Numbered from the stretch's first letter, positions 6,748 through 13,704 are shown. The stretch is 13,704 nt of DNA from Candidatus Bipolaricaulota bacterium (GCA_021163465.1 JAGGWU010000182.1:1-13704), one strand, 5' to 3'. Translations and numbers: made by a program. Notes: generated from the sequence alone by a model not told the origin.

Positions 6748-7716
6748 ATGCAAGATCAGGCACTGATCAGCGTAAAGAATTTGCACAAATGGTTCGAACT
6801 CCGCAAGTGGGGTTTCATCCACGTGGGGTTCGTGAGGGCCGTTGATGGGGTGGATTTCGACATCCAGCACGGGGAAGCGGTTACCTTCGTGGGTGAGTCC
6901 GGCTGCGGCAAGAGCACCCTCGCCCGCACCATCCTCGGGCTCTACCAACCCACCAAGGGCGAGATCTTCTTCGAGGGAAAGAGGCTCCAGCGACTTGGAC
7001 GTTGGTACCGCTCTCAAGTGGGATACATCCAGCAGGACCCCTACGGGGCATTGCCTCCCTTCATGAATGTGCGACGGATATTGCTGGAGCCGATGGTGGT
7101 AAACCGCTGGGGGACAAGAGCGGAGCGGGAACGGAGGATCCGCGAAGTGTTGGAGGAGGTAAAGCTCACCCCGGTGGAGGACTTCATCGGGAAATTCCCC
7201 CATATGCTCTCTGGGGGGCAACAACAGCGGGTGGTAATCGCCCGTTCCATCGTCCTAAACCCCAAACTCCTCGTGGCGGATGAGCCGGTCTCGATGTTGG
7301 ACGCATCGGTACGTGTGGAGATCCTACAGCTCCTGCAGAGGGTCCAAGAGGCCCACAATTTGGGTGTAGTGTATATCACGCACGATCTTTCCACCGTGCG
7401 CTACTTCTCAGAGCGGATCTTCGTCATGTACGCGGCAAAGCTTGTGGAGAAGGCCCCCGTGAGGGAGCTCATACACAACCCTCTCCACCCTTATACCCGG
7501 GCCCTCCTGGACGCCATTCCGGACCCCGACCCGGAGAACGCGTTCAAATTTAAGGAAGTGCCCCCCGGGGAGCCTCCGAGCCTCTTGAACCCTCCGCCTG
7601 GTTGCCGCTTCCACCCCCGATGCAAAGACAAGATAGAAGGCCTTTGCGACCGCGAGATACCTCCGGAATTCGAACCGGTACCAAATCATTACGTTTCGTG
7701 TTGGCTTTATAAATGA
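6748..7716 (+). CDS. Peptide ABC transporter ATPase, second subunit (DppF-like)
   Basis: This 322-residue ATPase is the partner of the preceding one. Walker A is GESGCGKST at 49-57, the Q-loop is at 95-96 (YIQQDPYG), the signature is LSGGQQQR at 154-161, Walker B is LLVADE at 174-179, and the H-loop histidine is at 211. The C-terminal Opp/Dpp extension is present with HPYTRALL, PSLLNPPPGC and cysteines 286, 292, 300 and 318. I chose ATG at 6748 because AGGTG at 6737-6741 sits at a workable distance before it. A GTG at 6739, directly after the previous stop, would add three residues and has no upstream ribosome site. The stop overlaps the next gene by ATGA. Confidence 0.95.
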   Translation: MQDQALISVKNLHKWFELRKWGFIHVGFVRAVDGVDFDIQHGEAVTFVGESGCGKSTLARTILGLYQPTKGEIFFEGKRLQRLGRWYRSQVGYIQQDPYGALPPFMNVRRILLEPMVVNRWGTRAERERRIREVLEEVKLTPVEDFIGKFPHMLSGGQQQRVVIARSIVLNPKLLVADEPVSMLDASVRVEILQLLQRVQEAHNLGVVYITHDLSTVRYFSERIFVMYAAKLVEKAPVRELIHNPLHPYTRALLDAIPDPDPENAFKFKEVPPGEPPSLLNPPPGCRFHPRCKDKIEGLCDREIPPEFEPVPNHYVSCWLYK

Positions 7717-7952
7717 GGCGGAAGAAGTTTCGGACGTTGATCTCGGCGGCCATTGTGTTGTTGGTCACCGCGATAGTGCTTCCCTTCCTCATGGTCCTTA
7801 GGATAATCGCTCCCAATGTACCCCTATGCTTTTTCTCCTATGCTATGTCGGTGAGCGGTTTGGGTATCTCTCTGTACGCTATCGTTAACCGGTCGGCCTT
7901 GGAGTTGCGAAGACGCCGGGGGGAAGAAAAAAACAGCAAAAGGGAGAGCTGA
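7713..7952 (+). CDS. Small two-helix membrane protein at the end of the importer operon
   Basis: This is a 79-residue protein of unrecognised family. It begins MRRKKFR, has a hydrophobic helix at about 8-32, a short turn (APNVP), a second helix at about 36-58, and a charged tail with RRRR and KNSKRES. By the positive-inside rule both ends should be cytoplasmic, making a hairpin in the membrane. Its ATG lies inside the stop of the second ATPase (ATGA), which strongly suggests it is translated with the importer. An accessory or assembly role is inferred only from position. No terminator is visible in the 56 bases after it. Confidence 0.72.
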   Translation: MRRKKFRTLISAAIVLLVTAIVLPFLMVLRIIAPNVPLCFFSYAMSVSGLGISLYAIVNRSALELRRRRGEEKNSKRES

Positions 7953-7992
7953 GCACAACCTTCGGCGGCAGTATTTTCACTTTCCATCCATG

Positions 7993-8008
7993 TACAATAC
8001 GGGGCGCC
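7993..8008 (+). promoter_or_regulatory. Possible -10 box of the WD40 gene, giving a near-leaderless mRNA
   Basis: TACAAT at 7993-7998 matches five of six -10 bases and is preceded directly by TG. No good -35 box lies 16-18 bases upstream. The predicted start of transcription at about 8005 is only some four bases before the ATG, and no Shine-Dalgarno sequence precedes that ATG. Both observations fit a leaderless or nearly leaderless transcript, though read-through from the importer operon is also possible. Confidence 0.35.
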
Positions 8009-9874
8009 ATGGTGAGCAAGTCGGTTCTCGTTGCTGCTGCAATTTTTACGGTTGTCTGCGGCCTGGGCAGAGAAATGCCCTTTGGGGCCGTGGCCAGGCT
8101 GGGGCATGGGTACCTTGTGGCCGGGTTTCCTTTTGGTGGACACCTATGGGTCGTGACTTCCCTCGCGGTTGAGCAATGGGATGTATCCGCAAGGGAACTC
8201 TTGAGTGTAAGCCCTTTGCCCAAGATGCCTCGGTTCGCGCGCTTCGCTTCGAACAAGGGGATCCTCGGTCTTTCGTTTGAGGACGGAACCATTATTGTAT
8301 TTAAACTCCCTCAAATGGAGAAAATCGCCGCATTTAAGACGGACATGTGGATTACCGCTTTAGCATTATCCCCGGATGGTGCCCTTGTGGCGGTGGGTTC
8401 CGAAACCGGGGAGGTGACGGTGTTCGATCTCGTTCAGGGAGAGGCTGTTTTAAGTTTTTCCGCCCTGACCCAGGAGGTGACGGTGTTGGTTTTCTCGCCC
8501 GATGGTTCCGCGCTCGCGTGTGGCTCCAGGTCCGCGGAGTCACTCGTGCTTTATACGCTCGACGACTCAACGCGGCATGAGAAATTCCCTTGGAATAAGT
8601 GGGGAGTCCGTCAAGCGGCCTTTTCCTCGGATGGTTCGAGGGTCGCGGTGGAAGCCGGCGATGGGCGGGTGCGGGTATGGGACGTAAGGGAACGACGGCT
8701 TCTCCAAAGCCTGGGGATCGGTCCCCTAATAGAGCTTGAGTTCTTAAATCCTGGGACCTTGATCACCGTTGATTCCCGGGGAGTGGTAAGCACCTGGGAG
8801 AGCGAATCCGGCACGTTACGGGCCTCGTTTTCCTTGGGATGTGGTCCCGGTAAGGTCGAAATCTATCCCCCCAACGTCCTGGTGCAGCATAATCCTTCGG
8901 GTCCGCTTGTCATCTGGGATTTGCTGACAAAAAAGCCGGCAGCCGTTTTGGGCGAGCACCGATACAAAGACCGGTTCTCCGCACTGGCGTTTTCCCCCGA
9001 CGGGAAAAGATTGGCTGCGGCTACAGTGGAGGGCGGCGTCTCCCTTTGGGCGTGCGATGATTGGAAAGAGCTTTTCGTTCGGGATGCCCATCTTGGAGCA
9101 ATAGATGCCATCGCTTTTTCCCCTAAGGGAGATCGGGTTCTTACCGCGGGAAATGATGGAAAGGTGTGTATTTGGAAATTGGGTCCCGACGGTATGGAGA
9201 AGGCCCTCGAGATCGTGGCCCATCAAGAACCCATCTCCGATGCGGATTTTTCCCACGACGGCAAATATTTCCTTACAGCCTCAGTGGACGAGACGGTGCG
9301 GGTTTGGGATGCGATCACGGGTGAGCTGGTGAAGACTTTCTGGAAGCCCGTGAAGAACCCGGCTCTCCAACCGCTGATACGGGATGCCATTTACGCTGCG
9401 CGATTTTCCCCCGACGGAAAGGTGATCGCTGCAGGAGCGGAAGATAAAACGGTGCGGCTTTGGGAGTTGGAATCGGGAGGGTTGAGGTTGTTGCGGAAAC
9501 ATAGGGGGGTGGTGACCGCGGTTTGCTTTTCACCAAAAGGCGAGTTCCTCGCCTCGGCCGATGATGAAGGAGCGGTTGTGCTTTGGGATCCCCGCCGTCG
9601 CAAAGCGCTCAAGCTCATTCAAGATAAAGGACCCCCGGTGTATTGTTTGTCCTTCTCACCGGACGGCGCATACCTGGTTGCAGGGAAAGCCGGGGGAGAG
9701 GTTGTGGTATATTCTGTGCCCACTGGTGACCCGTTGATCCAATTAAACGAACATTTGGGAGACGTATTTGGAGTCGCGTTCCATCCTTCGGGGGACCTTT
9801 TCGCCACCGCCAGCGAAGACGGCACCGTGCTTATTTGGGATATGCGAAAAATCTTGCGCCGAGGAGAACGATGA
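8009..9874 (+). CDS. Exported WD40-repeat protein with about 14 blades
   Basis: This 621-residue protein is almost entirely WD40 repeats. Clear repeats begin near residues 113, 156, 199, 240, 323, 364, 408, 460, 501, 543 and 586. They show the FSPDG turn (120-124, 162-166, 328-332, 467-471, 549-553) and the strand that ends in WD or W-. Weaker blades can be read at about 22-68, 72-110 and 278-315, giving 14 in all, which is two seven-bladed propellers. Such proteins are scaffolds for protein binding; no catalytic domain is present. Residues 1-20 (MVSKSVLVAAAIFTVVCGLG) resemble a signal peptide. A cysteine at 17 is suggestive of a lipoprotein, but the valine before it breaks the lipobox rule. 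The gene follows the importer operon by 56 bases, with no clear ribosome site before the ATG. Its binding partner is unknown. Confidence 0.88.
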   Translation: MVSKSVLVAAAIFTVVCGLGREMPFGAVARLGHGYLVAGFPFGGHLWVVTSLAVEQWDVSARELLSVSPLPKMPRFARFASNKGILGLSFEDGTIIVFKLPQMEKIAAFKTDMWITALALSPDGALVAVGSETGEVTVFDLVQGEAVLSFSALTQEVTVLVFSPDGSALACGSRSAESLVLYTLDDSTRHEKFPWNKWGVRQAAFSSDGSRVAVEAGDGRVRVWDVRERRLLQSLGIGPLIELEFLNPGTLITVDSRGVVSTWESESGTLRASFSLGCGPGKVEIYPPNVLVQHNPSGPLVIWDLLTKKPAAVLGEHRYKDRFSALAFSPDGKRLAAATVEGGVSLWACDDWKELFVRDAHLGAIDAIAFSPKGDRVLTAGNDGKVCIWKLGPDGMEKALEIVAHQEPISDADFSHDGKYFLTASVDETVRVWDAITGELVKTFWKPVKNPALQPLIRDAIYAARFSPDGKVIAAGAEDKTVRLWELESGGLRLLRKHRGVVTAVCFSPKGEFLASADDEGAVVLWDPRRRKALKLIQDKGPPVYCLSFSPDGAYLVAGKAGGEVVVYSVPTGDPLIQLNEHLGDVFGVAFHPSGDLFATASEDGTVLIWDMRKILRRGER

Positions 9875-10100
9875 GAACGATCCTTCCCGGCTTCTCCCTA
9901 CCGCGGACGTCCTCCACATCGAACCCTCCGAGGCCATATGCCACCGGGGCAAGCACTGGATTCCCAAGCTGCGCAAAGGGTGGCCACTTCCCCGGCCTCC
10001 TCGAACCGCGGTGGGCCGAGCGGGCGCTGCCGGTGCCGGAGGCCCAGGTGCAGGGGGCGAGCACCCGGCTCCGACTGAAGCCGGTGTTGACGGGCTCTCC
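9871..10100 (+). pseudogene. Frameshifted remnant of a small gene after the WD40 gene, unidentified
   Basis: An ATG at 9871 overlaps the WD40 stop as ATGA and has GAGGAG just upstream, as an intact operon gene would. Its frame opens MRTILPGFS. Coding-like codon use then moves to another frame at about 9904-9984, giving ADVLHIEPSEAICHRGKH and continuing to LRKGW. It returns to the first frame from about 9985 to 10100, giving HFPGLLEPRWAERALPVPEA and on to LRLKPVLTG. In the last stretch nearly all third positions are G or C. One extra C near 9986 would explain the second shift. It appears cut off where the convergent inhibitor gene begins. An uninterrupted 98-codon frame (9871-10167) also exists, but its middle part lacks coding bias. 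I do not recognise the family. Confidence 0.4.
10061..10086 (-). terminator. Possible hairpin terminator after the inhibitor gene
   Basis: CCGGCT at 10065-10070 pairs with AGCCGG at 10079-10084, extendable by two pairs past a one-base bulge. On the minus strand it lies about 15-40 bases after the inhibitor stop. There is no U-run, so termination here would be weak or factor-dependent, and the stem may be chance in GC-rich DNA. Confidence 0.25.
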
Positions 10101-10892
10101 TCAACCCACCTCCACGGTAATGGTGAACGTTTTGGCCGGTGGTGCCGTCTCCCAAGCTCGTTTGTAAGCAAAGGAAAGGGTTCCGGAGCCGGCCTCTTTG
10201 GCCCGGAAGCGGAAGAAGAAGATACCGCCGCCCCCCACGAGCGCGGGATCCCGGGCCTCGGGTAAGTAACCCACCCCCGCTACAGGCTCGAGAAAATCCG
10301 GCACCGTTTCGGCCGCCCACGAGTAACCGGTGGTGGGGTTTCCGGGCAGGGCCACCATGAGGTAAGCGCCTTCTCCCAAGGCAACGATACCCCCTTCGTC
10401 CTCCTCGGTGATCAATCGGTATACCCGGACGCCAAGGCCACATACCGAAGCTTGGGCGAAGCTTTTGCCCAGGGGACGCGCCCCTGGAGCCACCACCTGT
10501 ACCATCACCCGGAATTCCCCCGCCGAGGAATCGATACGTAAGGTATAGTCGCCCGGGGGGACCATGTTCCCGGAGCCGTCGACCAAACACCACTCTCCCA
10601 CCCACTTGTCCATGGGCACCGGATAAGCCACGGAATCCACGTACACAGGGTCGCCATCGGGGTCCACGACCCTAAACCCCAAGATCGAGATAGGACCACA
10701 GAGACAGGGACAGGGTTCTCGCCGGACAAGTTCTACCGCCAGCTTCTCCCCCTGTTCGAACACGAACGTGCCTATACATACCTGAAACGGCCTCTCGGAG
10801 GAGATCGCGCTGGAGGCGGAACCGGAAACTTGGGATATGCCGAGAAGAGACGATCCCAAAAGGAACAAAGCGCCCAAAACCGCGGTACGCAT
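10101..10892 (-). CDS. Secreted chagasin-family (I42) cysteine-peptidase inhibitor with N-terminal Cys-rich domain
   Basis: This 263-residue exported protein should block papain-like (C1) cysteine peptidases. A signal peptide covers residues 1 to about 24. Residues 165-263 match the chagasin fold. All three inhibitory loops are visible: NPTTGYSW at 185-192, a glycine run VGGGG at 219-223, and RAWE at 245-248, where the family usually has RPW. Residues 36-135 form a separate beta-rich domain with PGDYTLRI, typical of Ig-like folds, and an odd CPCLC cluster at 61-65 plus cysteines 39, 102 and 151. Chagasin-type inhibitors are usually near 110-150 residues, so this is a two-domain form. The start is the ATG at 10892, preceded by GGAGGTGAT at a good distance; an ATG nine codons earlier has no such site. 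Its target could be a host, neighbour or own peptidase. Confidence 0.82.
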   Translation of the reverse strand: MRTAVLGALFLLGSSLLGISQVSGSASSAISSERPFQVCIGTFVFEQGEKLAVELVRREPCPCLCGPISILGFRVVDPDGDPVYVDSVAYPVPMDKWVGEWCLVDGSGNMVPPGDYTLRIDSSAGEFRVMVQVVAPGARPLGKSFAQASVCGLGVRVYRLITEEDEGGIVALGEGAYLMVALPGNPTTGYSWAAETVPDFLEPVAGVGYLPEARDPALVGGGGIFFFRFRAKEAGSGTLSFAYKRAWETAPPAKTFTITVEVG

Positions 10893-10910
10893 GGATATCA
10901 CCTCCACTTC

Positions 10911-10916
10911 ACTATA
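10911..10916 (-). promoter_or_regulatory. -10 box of the inhibitor gene
   Basis: On the minus strand TATAGT (five of six -10 matches) is preceded directly by TG. No convincing -35 box lies at 16-19 bases. The predicted transcription start lies around 10904, just upstream of or at the edge of the Shine-Dalgarno site, so the leader would be very short. The same TG-plus-box arrangement precedes the WD40 gene. Confidence 0.4.
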
Positions 10917-11029
10917 CACCGTCCCGGGACGCCCGGTTCACAATCCGGCCGCGGAAAGGCGGTGGCCCTTCTGTGGGAGGGCGTTTCCATTATTAAAGGC
11001 GCGGGATTAACGTTCCTTTTGCTCGTTCA

Positions 11030-11356
11030 ACGAGATGCTTGCTCGTGCCGGTCGAAAAGGGCTCCTCTTCGGTAGGGACCCATACGTGCCGATGTTTCCC
11101 CCTTCGTCAGAAGGGTCCGAGCGCGAGAAGTTGGGAAAGGCGCCGGTCGCGGGGGCGGACTGAGGCCCTTTGAACACCCACGGCAAGTGAAATTGACCAG
11201 ACGGCGGTAGAACCCGTTGGCCTTCTCCTGGGGATGCTGCTCTAAAAACCTTTCCCGTTCCATGAGCTCGTTGAGGGGGCCTTCCAAAAGGTAGGGGATT
11301 CGCTGTTCCTTTCCAGCTTGGAGTTCGTCAGGATCCGGCCAAGCCAATCGCGTTCC
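11030..11356 (-). pseudogene. N-terminal remnant of an IS256 (mutator)-family transposase
   Basis: On the minus strand from about 11356 the frame reads WPDPDELQAG, then YLLEGPLNELMERERFLEQH and PQEKANGFYRR. This matches the start of mutator-type transposases, which have a basic/acidic helix followed by a NGYY-R motif. The expected VPRDR motif that follows appears only in another frame (VRPRDR, near 11135-11155). Further downstream PYRRGALFDRHEQ is back in the first frame. The piece ends in a stop near 11028, far short of the usual 400 residues, and lacks the whole catalytic part. It is therefore inactive. It points away from the second piece at 11403-11680. Confidence 0.55.
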
Positions 11357-11402
11357 CGCTGCTCCTTTCTCCCCTGTCTCATCGCCTCCGGACAATTTCC
11401 CC

Positions 11403-11680
11403 TTGTTACCCCTGCGGAAGCTTTGGGAGCGTGGGGTGTGGGTGGTAATGGTGTTCGAAAGCGATCTCCCCGGAATCGAGGAGGCGATCCGGGAAGTGTT
11501 TCCCCAGGCCAAGGTGGCAGCTTTGTGTGGTGCATGCGGTGAGGGATGCGTTGGCGGAGGTGTCCGGAAGCCCAGGATCTGGAGCGAATCTACCGGGAGG
11601 GCACACTTGAAGAAAGCCCTGGAGGCGTTCGAGCGCGCCTGGGCGCAAAGGTACCCCAAGATCGCGGCCAGATGGCGGCT
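11403..11680 (+). pseudogene. Frameshifted middle part of an IS256 (mutator)-family transposase
   Basis: The plus strand carries the conserved central region of a mutator-family transposase split over three frames. Frame A gives LWERGVWVVMVFESDLPGIE and then EAIREVFPQAKV, with the catalytic-type SD(x)LPG segment. Frame B at about 11524-11562 gives CVVHAVRDALAEV. Frame C at about 11576-11614 gives DLERIYREGTLEE. Frame A resumes with KKALEAFERAWAQRYPKIAA ending near 11680. Read together they match the family order. At least three frameshifts and missing ends mean it cannot make a transposase. The following YTTN region is absent. Beyond 11680 no homology is seen up to the nuclease gene. Confidence 0.82.
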
Positions 11681-11805
11681 CAAGGGGTCCGCGGAAATAC
11701 AGTTGGGAAGTTACCATGCTGTCGGACACACTGAGTGAGCCACTGTCCCGCTCGGGAAAAGGTACATGACAAGATGTGGCACGGAATCCCGACGTTGACT
11801 TTCTG

Positions 11806-12594
11806 CTAAAGCTCAAACTCGGCTATCAAGAAGGTGTGGTCGGAGGGCTTTCCCATCCTTCTTGCCTCACGATCTATCCAAGCATCCACCGACTTTTCCG
11901 CCAACGGCCGGGTGGCCCAGATGTGGTCCACCCGCCAACCGAGGTTCCGCTCCAGGGCCTTCGGGACGCGGTAATCCCAGAACGTGTATTGCCCCGGCTC
12001 GTTGGGGTGGTGCTTGCGAAATACATCCACAAACCCCCACTCCCGGATCCGCTCCAGCGCCGCCCGCGCCTCGGGGTGAAAGTCCACGTGGTTCTTCAGC
12101 CGCACCGGGTTGTGAACGTCGATCTCCTCCGGAGCCACGTTGAAGTCCCCACACCAAAGGAGGGGTTCGTCCGGCGAGAAATGGCGGTCGAAGTAATCCC
12201 GGAGGCGCCCCAACCACTGAAGCTTGTAGCGGAACATCTCGTGGTCCGGCGACCTCCCCTGGGGAACGTACGTATTGACTATGGGAATCCCTTGGACCGT
12301 GATGCGTATCAGACGTGTCTCATCCGGAGGACCACCGTCGTCGAGTCCAAAAGAGATGTCCTTGGGCTCCTCTAGACTCGCGATGGCTACCCCGGCTCCG
12401 CCCTTCTGTCCCCGGAAGACCACGTGATAGCCCGCCTCCCGGAACGCATCCGCGGGGAACTCCGGATCCGGGACCTTGGTCTCCTGCAAACACAACACAT
12501 CCGGCCGGTGGGCCTCGAGCCAGCGGAGCACCAGGGGGAGCCGGCTCCGGATCGAATTGCAGTTATATGTCGCCACCACGAACCTATGGGCCAT
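11806..12594 (-). CDS. xth: Exonuclease III-family DNA repair nuclease
   Basis: This 262-residue cytoplasmic enzyme of the exonuclease III/AP endonuclease family cuts DNA at abasic sites and removes 3' blocks in base excision repair. Catalytic landmarks are all visible: YNCNSIR with an early Asn (11-13), LQETK with metal-binding Glu38, NTYVPQG with Tyr109, GDFN with Asp150 and Asn152, GWRVDHIW with Asp223, and PSDH with Asp252 and His253. Length fits the family. The start is ATG at 12594, preceded by GGAGG six bases upstream. It lies 94 bases after the ProRS stop on the same strand, with a hairpin between. TAAAAT at 12612-12617 could be its own -10 box. Confidence 0.94.
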   Translation of the reverse strand: MAHRFVVATYNCNSIRSRLPLVLRWLEAHRPDVLCLQETKVPDPEFPADAFREAGYHVVFRGQKGGAGVAIASLEEPKDISFGLDDGGPPDETRLIRITVQGIPIVNTYVPQGRSPDHEMFRYKLQWLGRLRDYFDRHFSPDEPLLWCGDFNVAPEEIDVHNPVRLKNHVDFHPEARAALERIREWGFVDVFRKHHPNEPGQYTFWDYRVPKALERNLGWRVDHIWATRPLAEKSVDAWIDREARRMGKPSDHTFLIAEFEL

Positions 12595-12623
12595 CCCTTC
12601 CCTCCGGGCTCATTTTAAACGGA

Positions 12624-12643
12624 CGGCTACTGTGGGGTAGCCG
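12624..12643 (-). terminator. Hairpin between the ProRS and nuclease genes
   Basis: CGGCTAC at 12624-12630 pairs perfectly with GTAGCCG at 12637-12643 around a six-base loop. It lies about 45 bases after the ProRS stop. On the minus strand only a short GTTTAAAAT follows, so as a ProRS terminator it is weak. On the plus strand CTTTTT follows directly, a better U-run, but no plus-strand gene leads into it. Confidence 0.45.
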
Positions 12644-12688
12644 CTTTTTCCGCTTACACAACCTCCACACCGCCGTGTTCGAACCGCT

Positions 12689-13704
12689 TCAGTAAGCTCG
12701 GGCGAACAGGGCCCACTCCGCCGCGGGCTTTCCGCAATGGGCACAACGGGCCCCGGAAGGGAGCGCTTCTTGCTCCAAGGGGATGCAGCGGTTGGTGGCC
12801 TTCGTCTTTTCTTGGATCGCCTCCTCGCATGCCGCGTCCCCGCACCAGGGCGCCAGGGCGAACCCGTCCTCCACCGCTTCCACAAACTCCTCCCAGGTGG
12901 TGGGACGATGGGTATGCTCCTCCCGGAACGCCAGGGCCCGCCTGAACAGGGCTTCCTGGATCTCATCCAGGGCCCGCTCCACCGCCTCCCCGAGCCCATC
13001 CAGGGGAACGGCCCATTTGCCTTCCTTCCCCGGCACATCCCGGCGGGCGAGGGTGGCCTGTTCGGCCTCCACATCCCGGGGGCCGACCTCGATGCGGAGC
13101 GGGACGCCTCGGAGCTCCCACTCGTTGAACTTCCAACCGGCGGTGTACTCGTCCCGGTCGTCCACTTCCCACCGCACCCGATTCCCCAAAAGCCCCTTTA
13201 CCCGCTCCACCGCTTCCATCACTTCGGCCCGTTCCTCTTCCTTGTAGATGGGAACCACGATCACCTGGATGGGGGCAAGCCGAGGGGGAAGGATAAGGCC
13301 GTTGTCGTCCCCGTGGACCATGATCAGGGCCCCGATGAGCCGCGTGCTCACGCCCCAAGAAGTGGTCCAGCAGTACTGTAGCCGATTCTCCCTGTCAAGG
13401 TATTTGATGTCGAAGGCTTTAGCAAAGTTCTGCCCCAGATTGTGGGAGGTGCCCATCTGAAGGGCGCGGCGATCGCCCATCATCCCCTCGATGGTATAAC
13501 TCACCAGCGCCCCGGGGAATTTCTCAGTCTCGCTTTTTCTGCCCTTGATCACAGGGATCGCCATCTCCCGCTCGGCGAACTCGGCGTAGATATCTAGGAT
13601 CCGGCGTGCCTCCTCTTCCGCCTCCTCCGCGGTGGCGTGGGCCGTGTGTCCTTCTTGCCAGAGGAACTCGGTGGTGCGGAGGAAAAGCCTGGGCCGCATC
13701 TCCC
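12689..13704 (-). CDS. proS: Prolyl-tRNA synthetase, archaeal/eukaryal type, 3' part
   Basis: The C-terminal 338 residues or so of a cytoplasmic class II synthetase that charges tRNA-Pro; the start lies beyond the right edge. Motif 2 is visible at once (RPRLFLRTTEFLWQEGHTAH), then GTSHNLGQNFAKAF, and motif 3 (GVSTRLIGALIMVHGDDNG). The anticodon-binding domain follows (PIQVIVVPIY...). The protein ends with the zinc-binding domain special to the archaeal/eukaryal type, with cysteines in WCG-AACEE, NRC and ARCAHCG, and the closing FARAY. Full-length relatives have about 480 residues. Bacteria with this type, instead of the longer bacterial form with an editing insert, include several thermophilic lineages. 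Confidence 0.96.
   Translation of the reverse strand, partial: EMRPRLFLRTTEFLWQEGHTAHATAEEAEEEARRILDIYAEFAEREMAIPVIKGRKSETEKFPGALVSYTIEGMMGDRRALQMGTSHNLGQNFAKAFDIKYLDRENRLQYCWTTSWGVSTRLIGALIMVHGDDNGLILPPRLAPIQVIVVPIYKEEERAEVMEAVERVKGLLGNRVRWEVDDRDEYTAGWKFNEWELRGVPLRIEVGPRDVEAEQATLARRDVPGKEGKWAVPLDGLGEAVERALDEIQEALFRRALAFREEHTHRPTTWEEFVEAVEDGFALAPWCGDAACEEAIQEKTKATNRCIPLEQEALPSGARCAHCGKPAAEWALFARAY

Noticed and set aside
8057..8062. Lipoprotein cysteine in the WD40 protein (Cys17)
   Set aside because: The residue before the cysteine is valine, not Gly, Ala or Ser as the lipobox requires; noted only as a possibility.
9898..10605. A 235-codon minus-strand open frame
   Set aside because: It overlaps the inhibitor gene in another frame on the same strand, is rich in Gly/Arg as expected for a shadow frame in GC-rich DNA, and shows no motif.
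10893..10919. Earlier start for the inhibitor adding nine residues
   Set aside because: A strong GGAGGTGAT lies within that stretch at the right distance for the later ATG, and the later start begins a normal signal peptide.
11806..12375. A 199-codon plus-strand open frame
   Set aside because: Antisense to the nuclease gene, whose catalytic motifs are all intact on the other strand.
12737..13381. A 214-codon plus-strand open frame
   Set aside because: Antisense to the ProRS gene, which shows all expected motifs.
1..13704. CRISPR array, phage or toxin-antitoxin system
   Set aside because: No regularly spaced direct repeats, phage structural genes or paired small toxin/antitoxin genes were seen.

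Overview
The window reads as bacterial DNA, roughly 58% GC by eye. It has strong Shine-Dalgarno sites, sigma70-like -35/-10 boxes, ATG, TTG and GTG starts, and genes packed with ATGA overlaps. The prolyl-tRNA synthetase at the right edge is of the archaeal/eukaryal type, the peptide transporter resembles forms I associate with thermophiles, and insertion-sequence remnants of the IS256 (mutator) family are present. Together these suggest a deep-branching, possibly thermophilic bacterium. Bipolaricaulota/Acetothermia or a relative is only a guess.

Layout: (1) Bases 1-242 hold a coding-like fragment cut by the left edge and a promoter for a tRNA-Ala(GGC) gene at 243-315. (2) Bases 316-635 have no recognisable gene but one nested hairpin. 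(3) Bases 636-7952 hold a family 5 (Dpp/Opp-type) peptide ABC transporter locus. It has a promoter, a doubled Shine-Dalgarno leader, an 826-residue solute-binding protein whose segments run in circularly permuted order, a strong intrinsic terminator with a possible promoter nested in it, two permeases with enlarged extracytoplasmic parts, two ATPases and a 79-residue two-helix membrane protein. (4) Bases 8009-9874 encode an exported-looking protein of about 14 WD40 blades, the size of two seven-bladed propellers. (5) Bases 9871-10100 look like a small decayed gene that overlapped the WD40 stop by ATGA. (6) Bases 10101-10892, minus strand, encode a secreted chagasin-family (MEROPS I42) cysteine-peptidase inhibitor with an extra N-terminal Cys-rich domain. 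(7) Bases 11030-11680 hold two pieces of an IS256-family transposase pointing away from each other. (8) The minus strand ends with an exonuclease III-family nuclease and the 3' two-thirds of an archaeal-type ProRS that runs off the window.

How the genes fit: the 733-7952 block is a self-contained importer. The binding protein captures a peptide-like (or sugar) ligand outside, the two permeases form the channel, the two ATPases drive it, and the small membrane protein is probably an accessory. The terminator between the binding-protein gene and the permeases would give excess binding protein over channel. The WD40 protein and the peptidase inhibitor also appear to act outside the cytoplasm, so the centre of the window is mostly envelope functions. 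A functional link between them and the importer is only inferred. The scars at 9871-10100 and 11030-11680 flank the inhibitor gene and suggest that this part of the genome has been rearranged.
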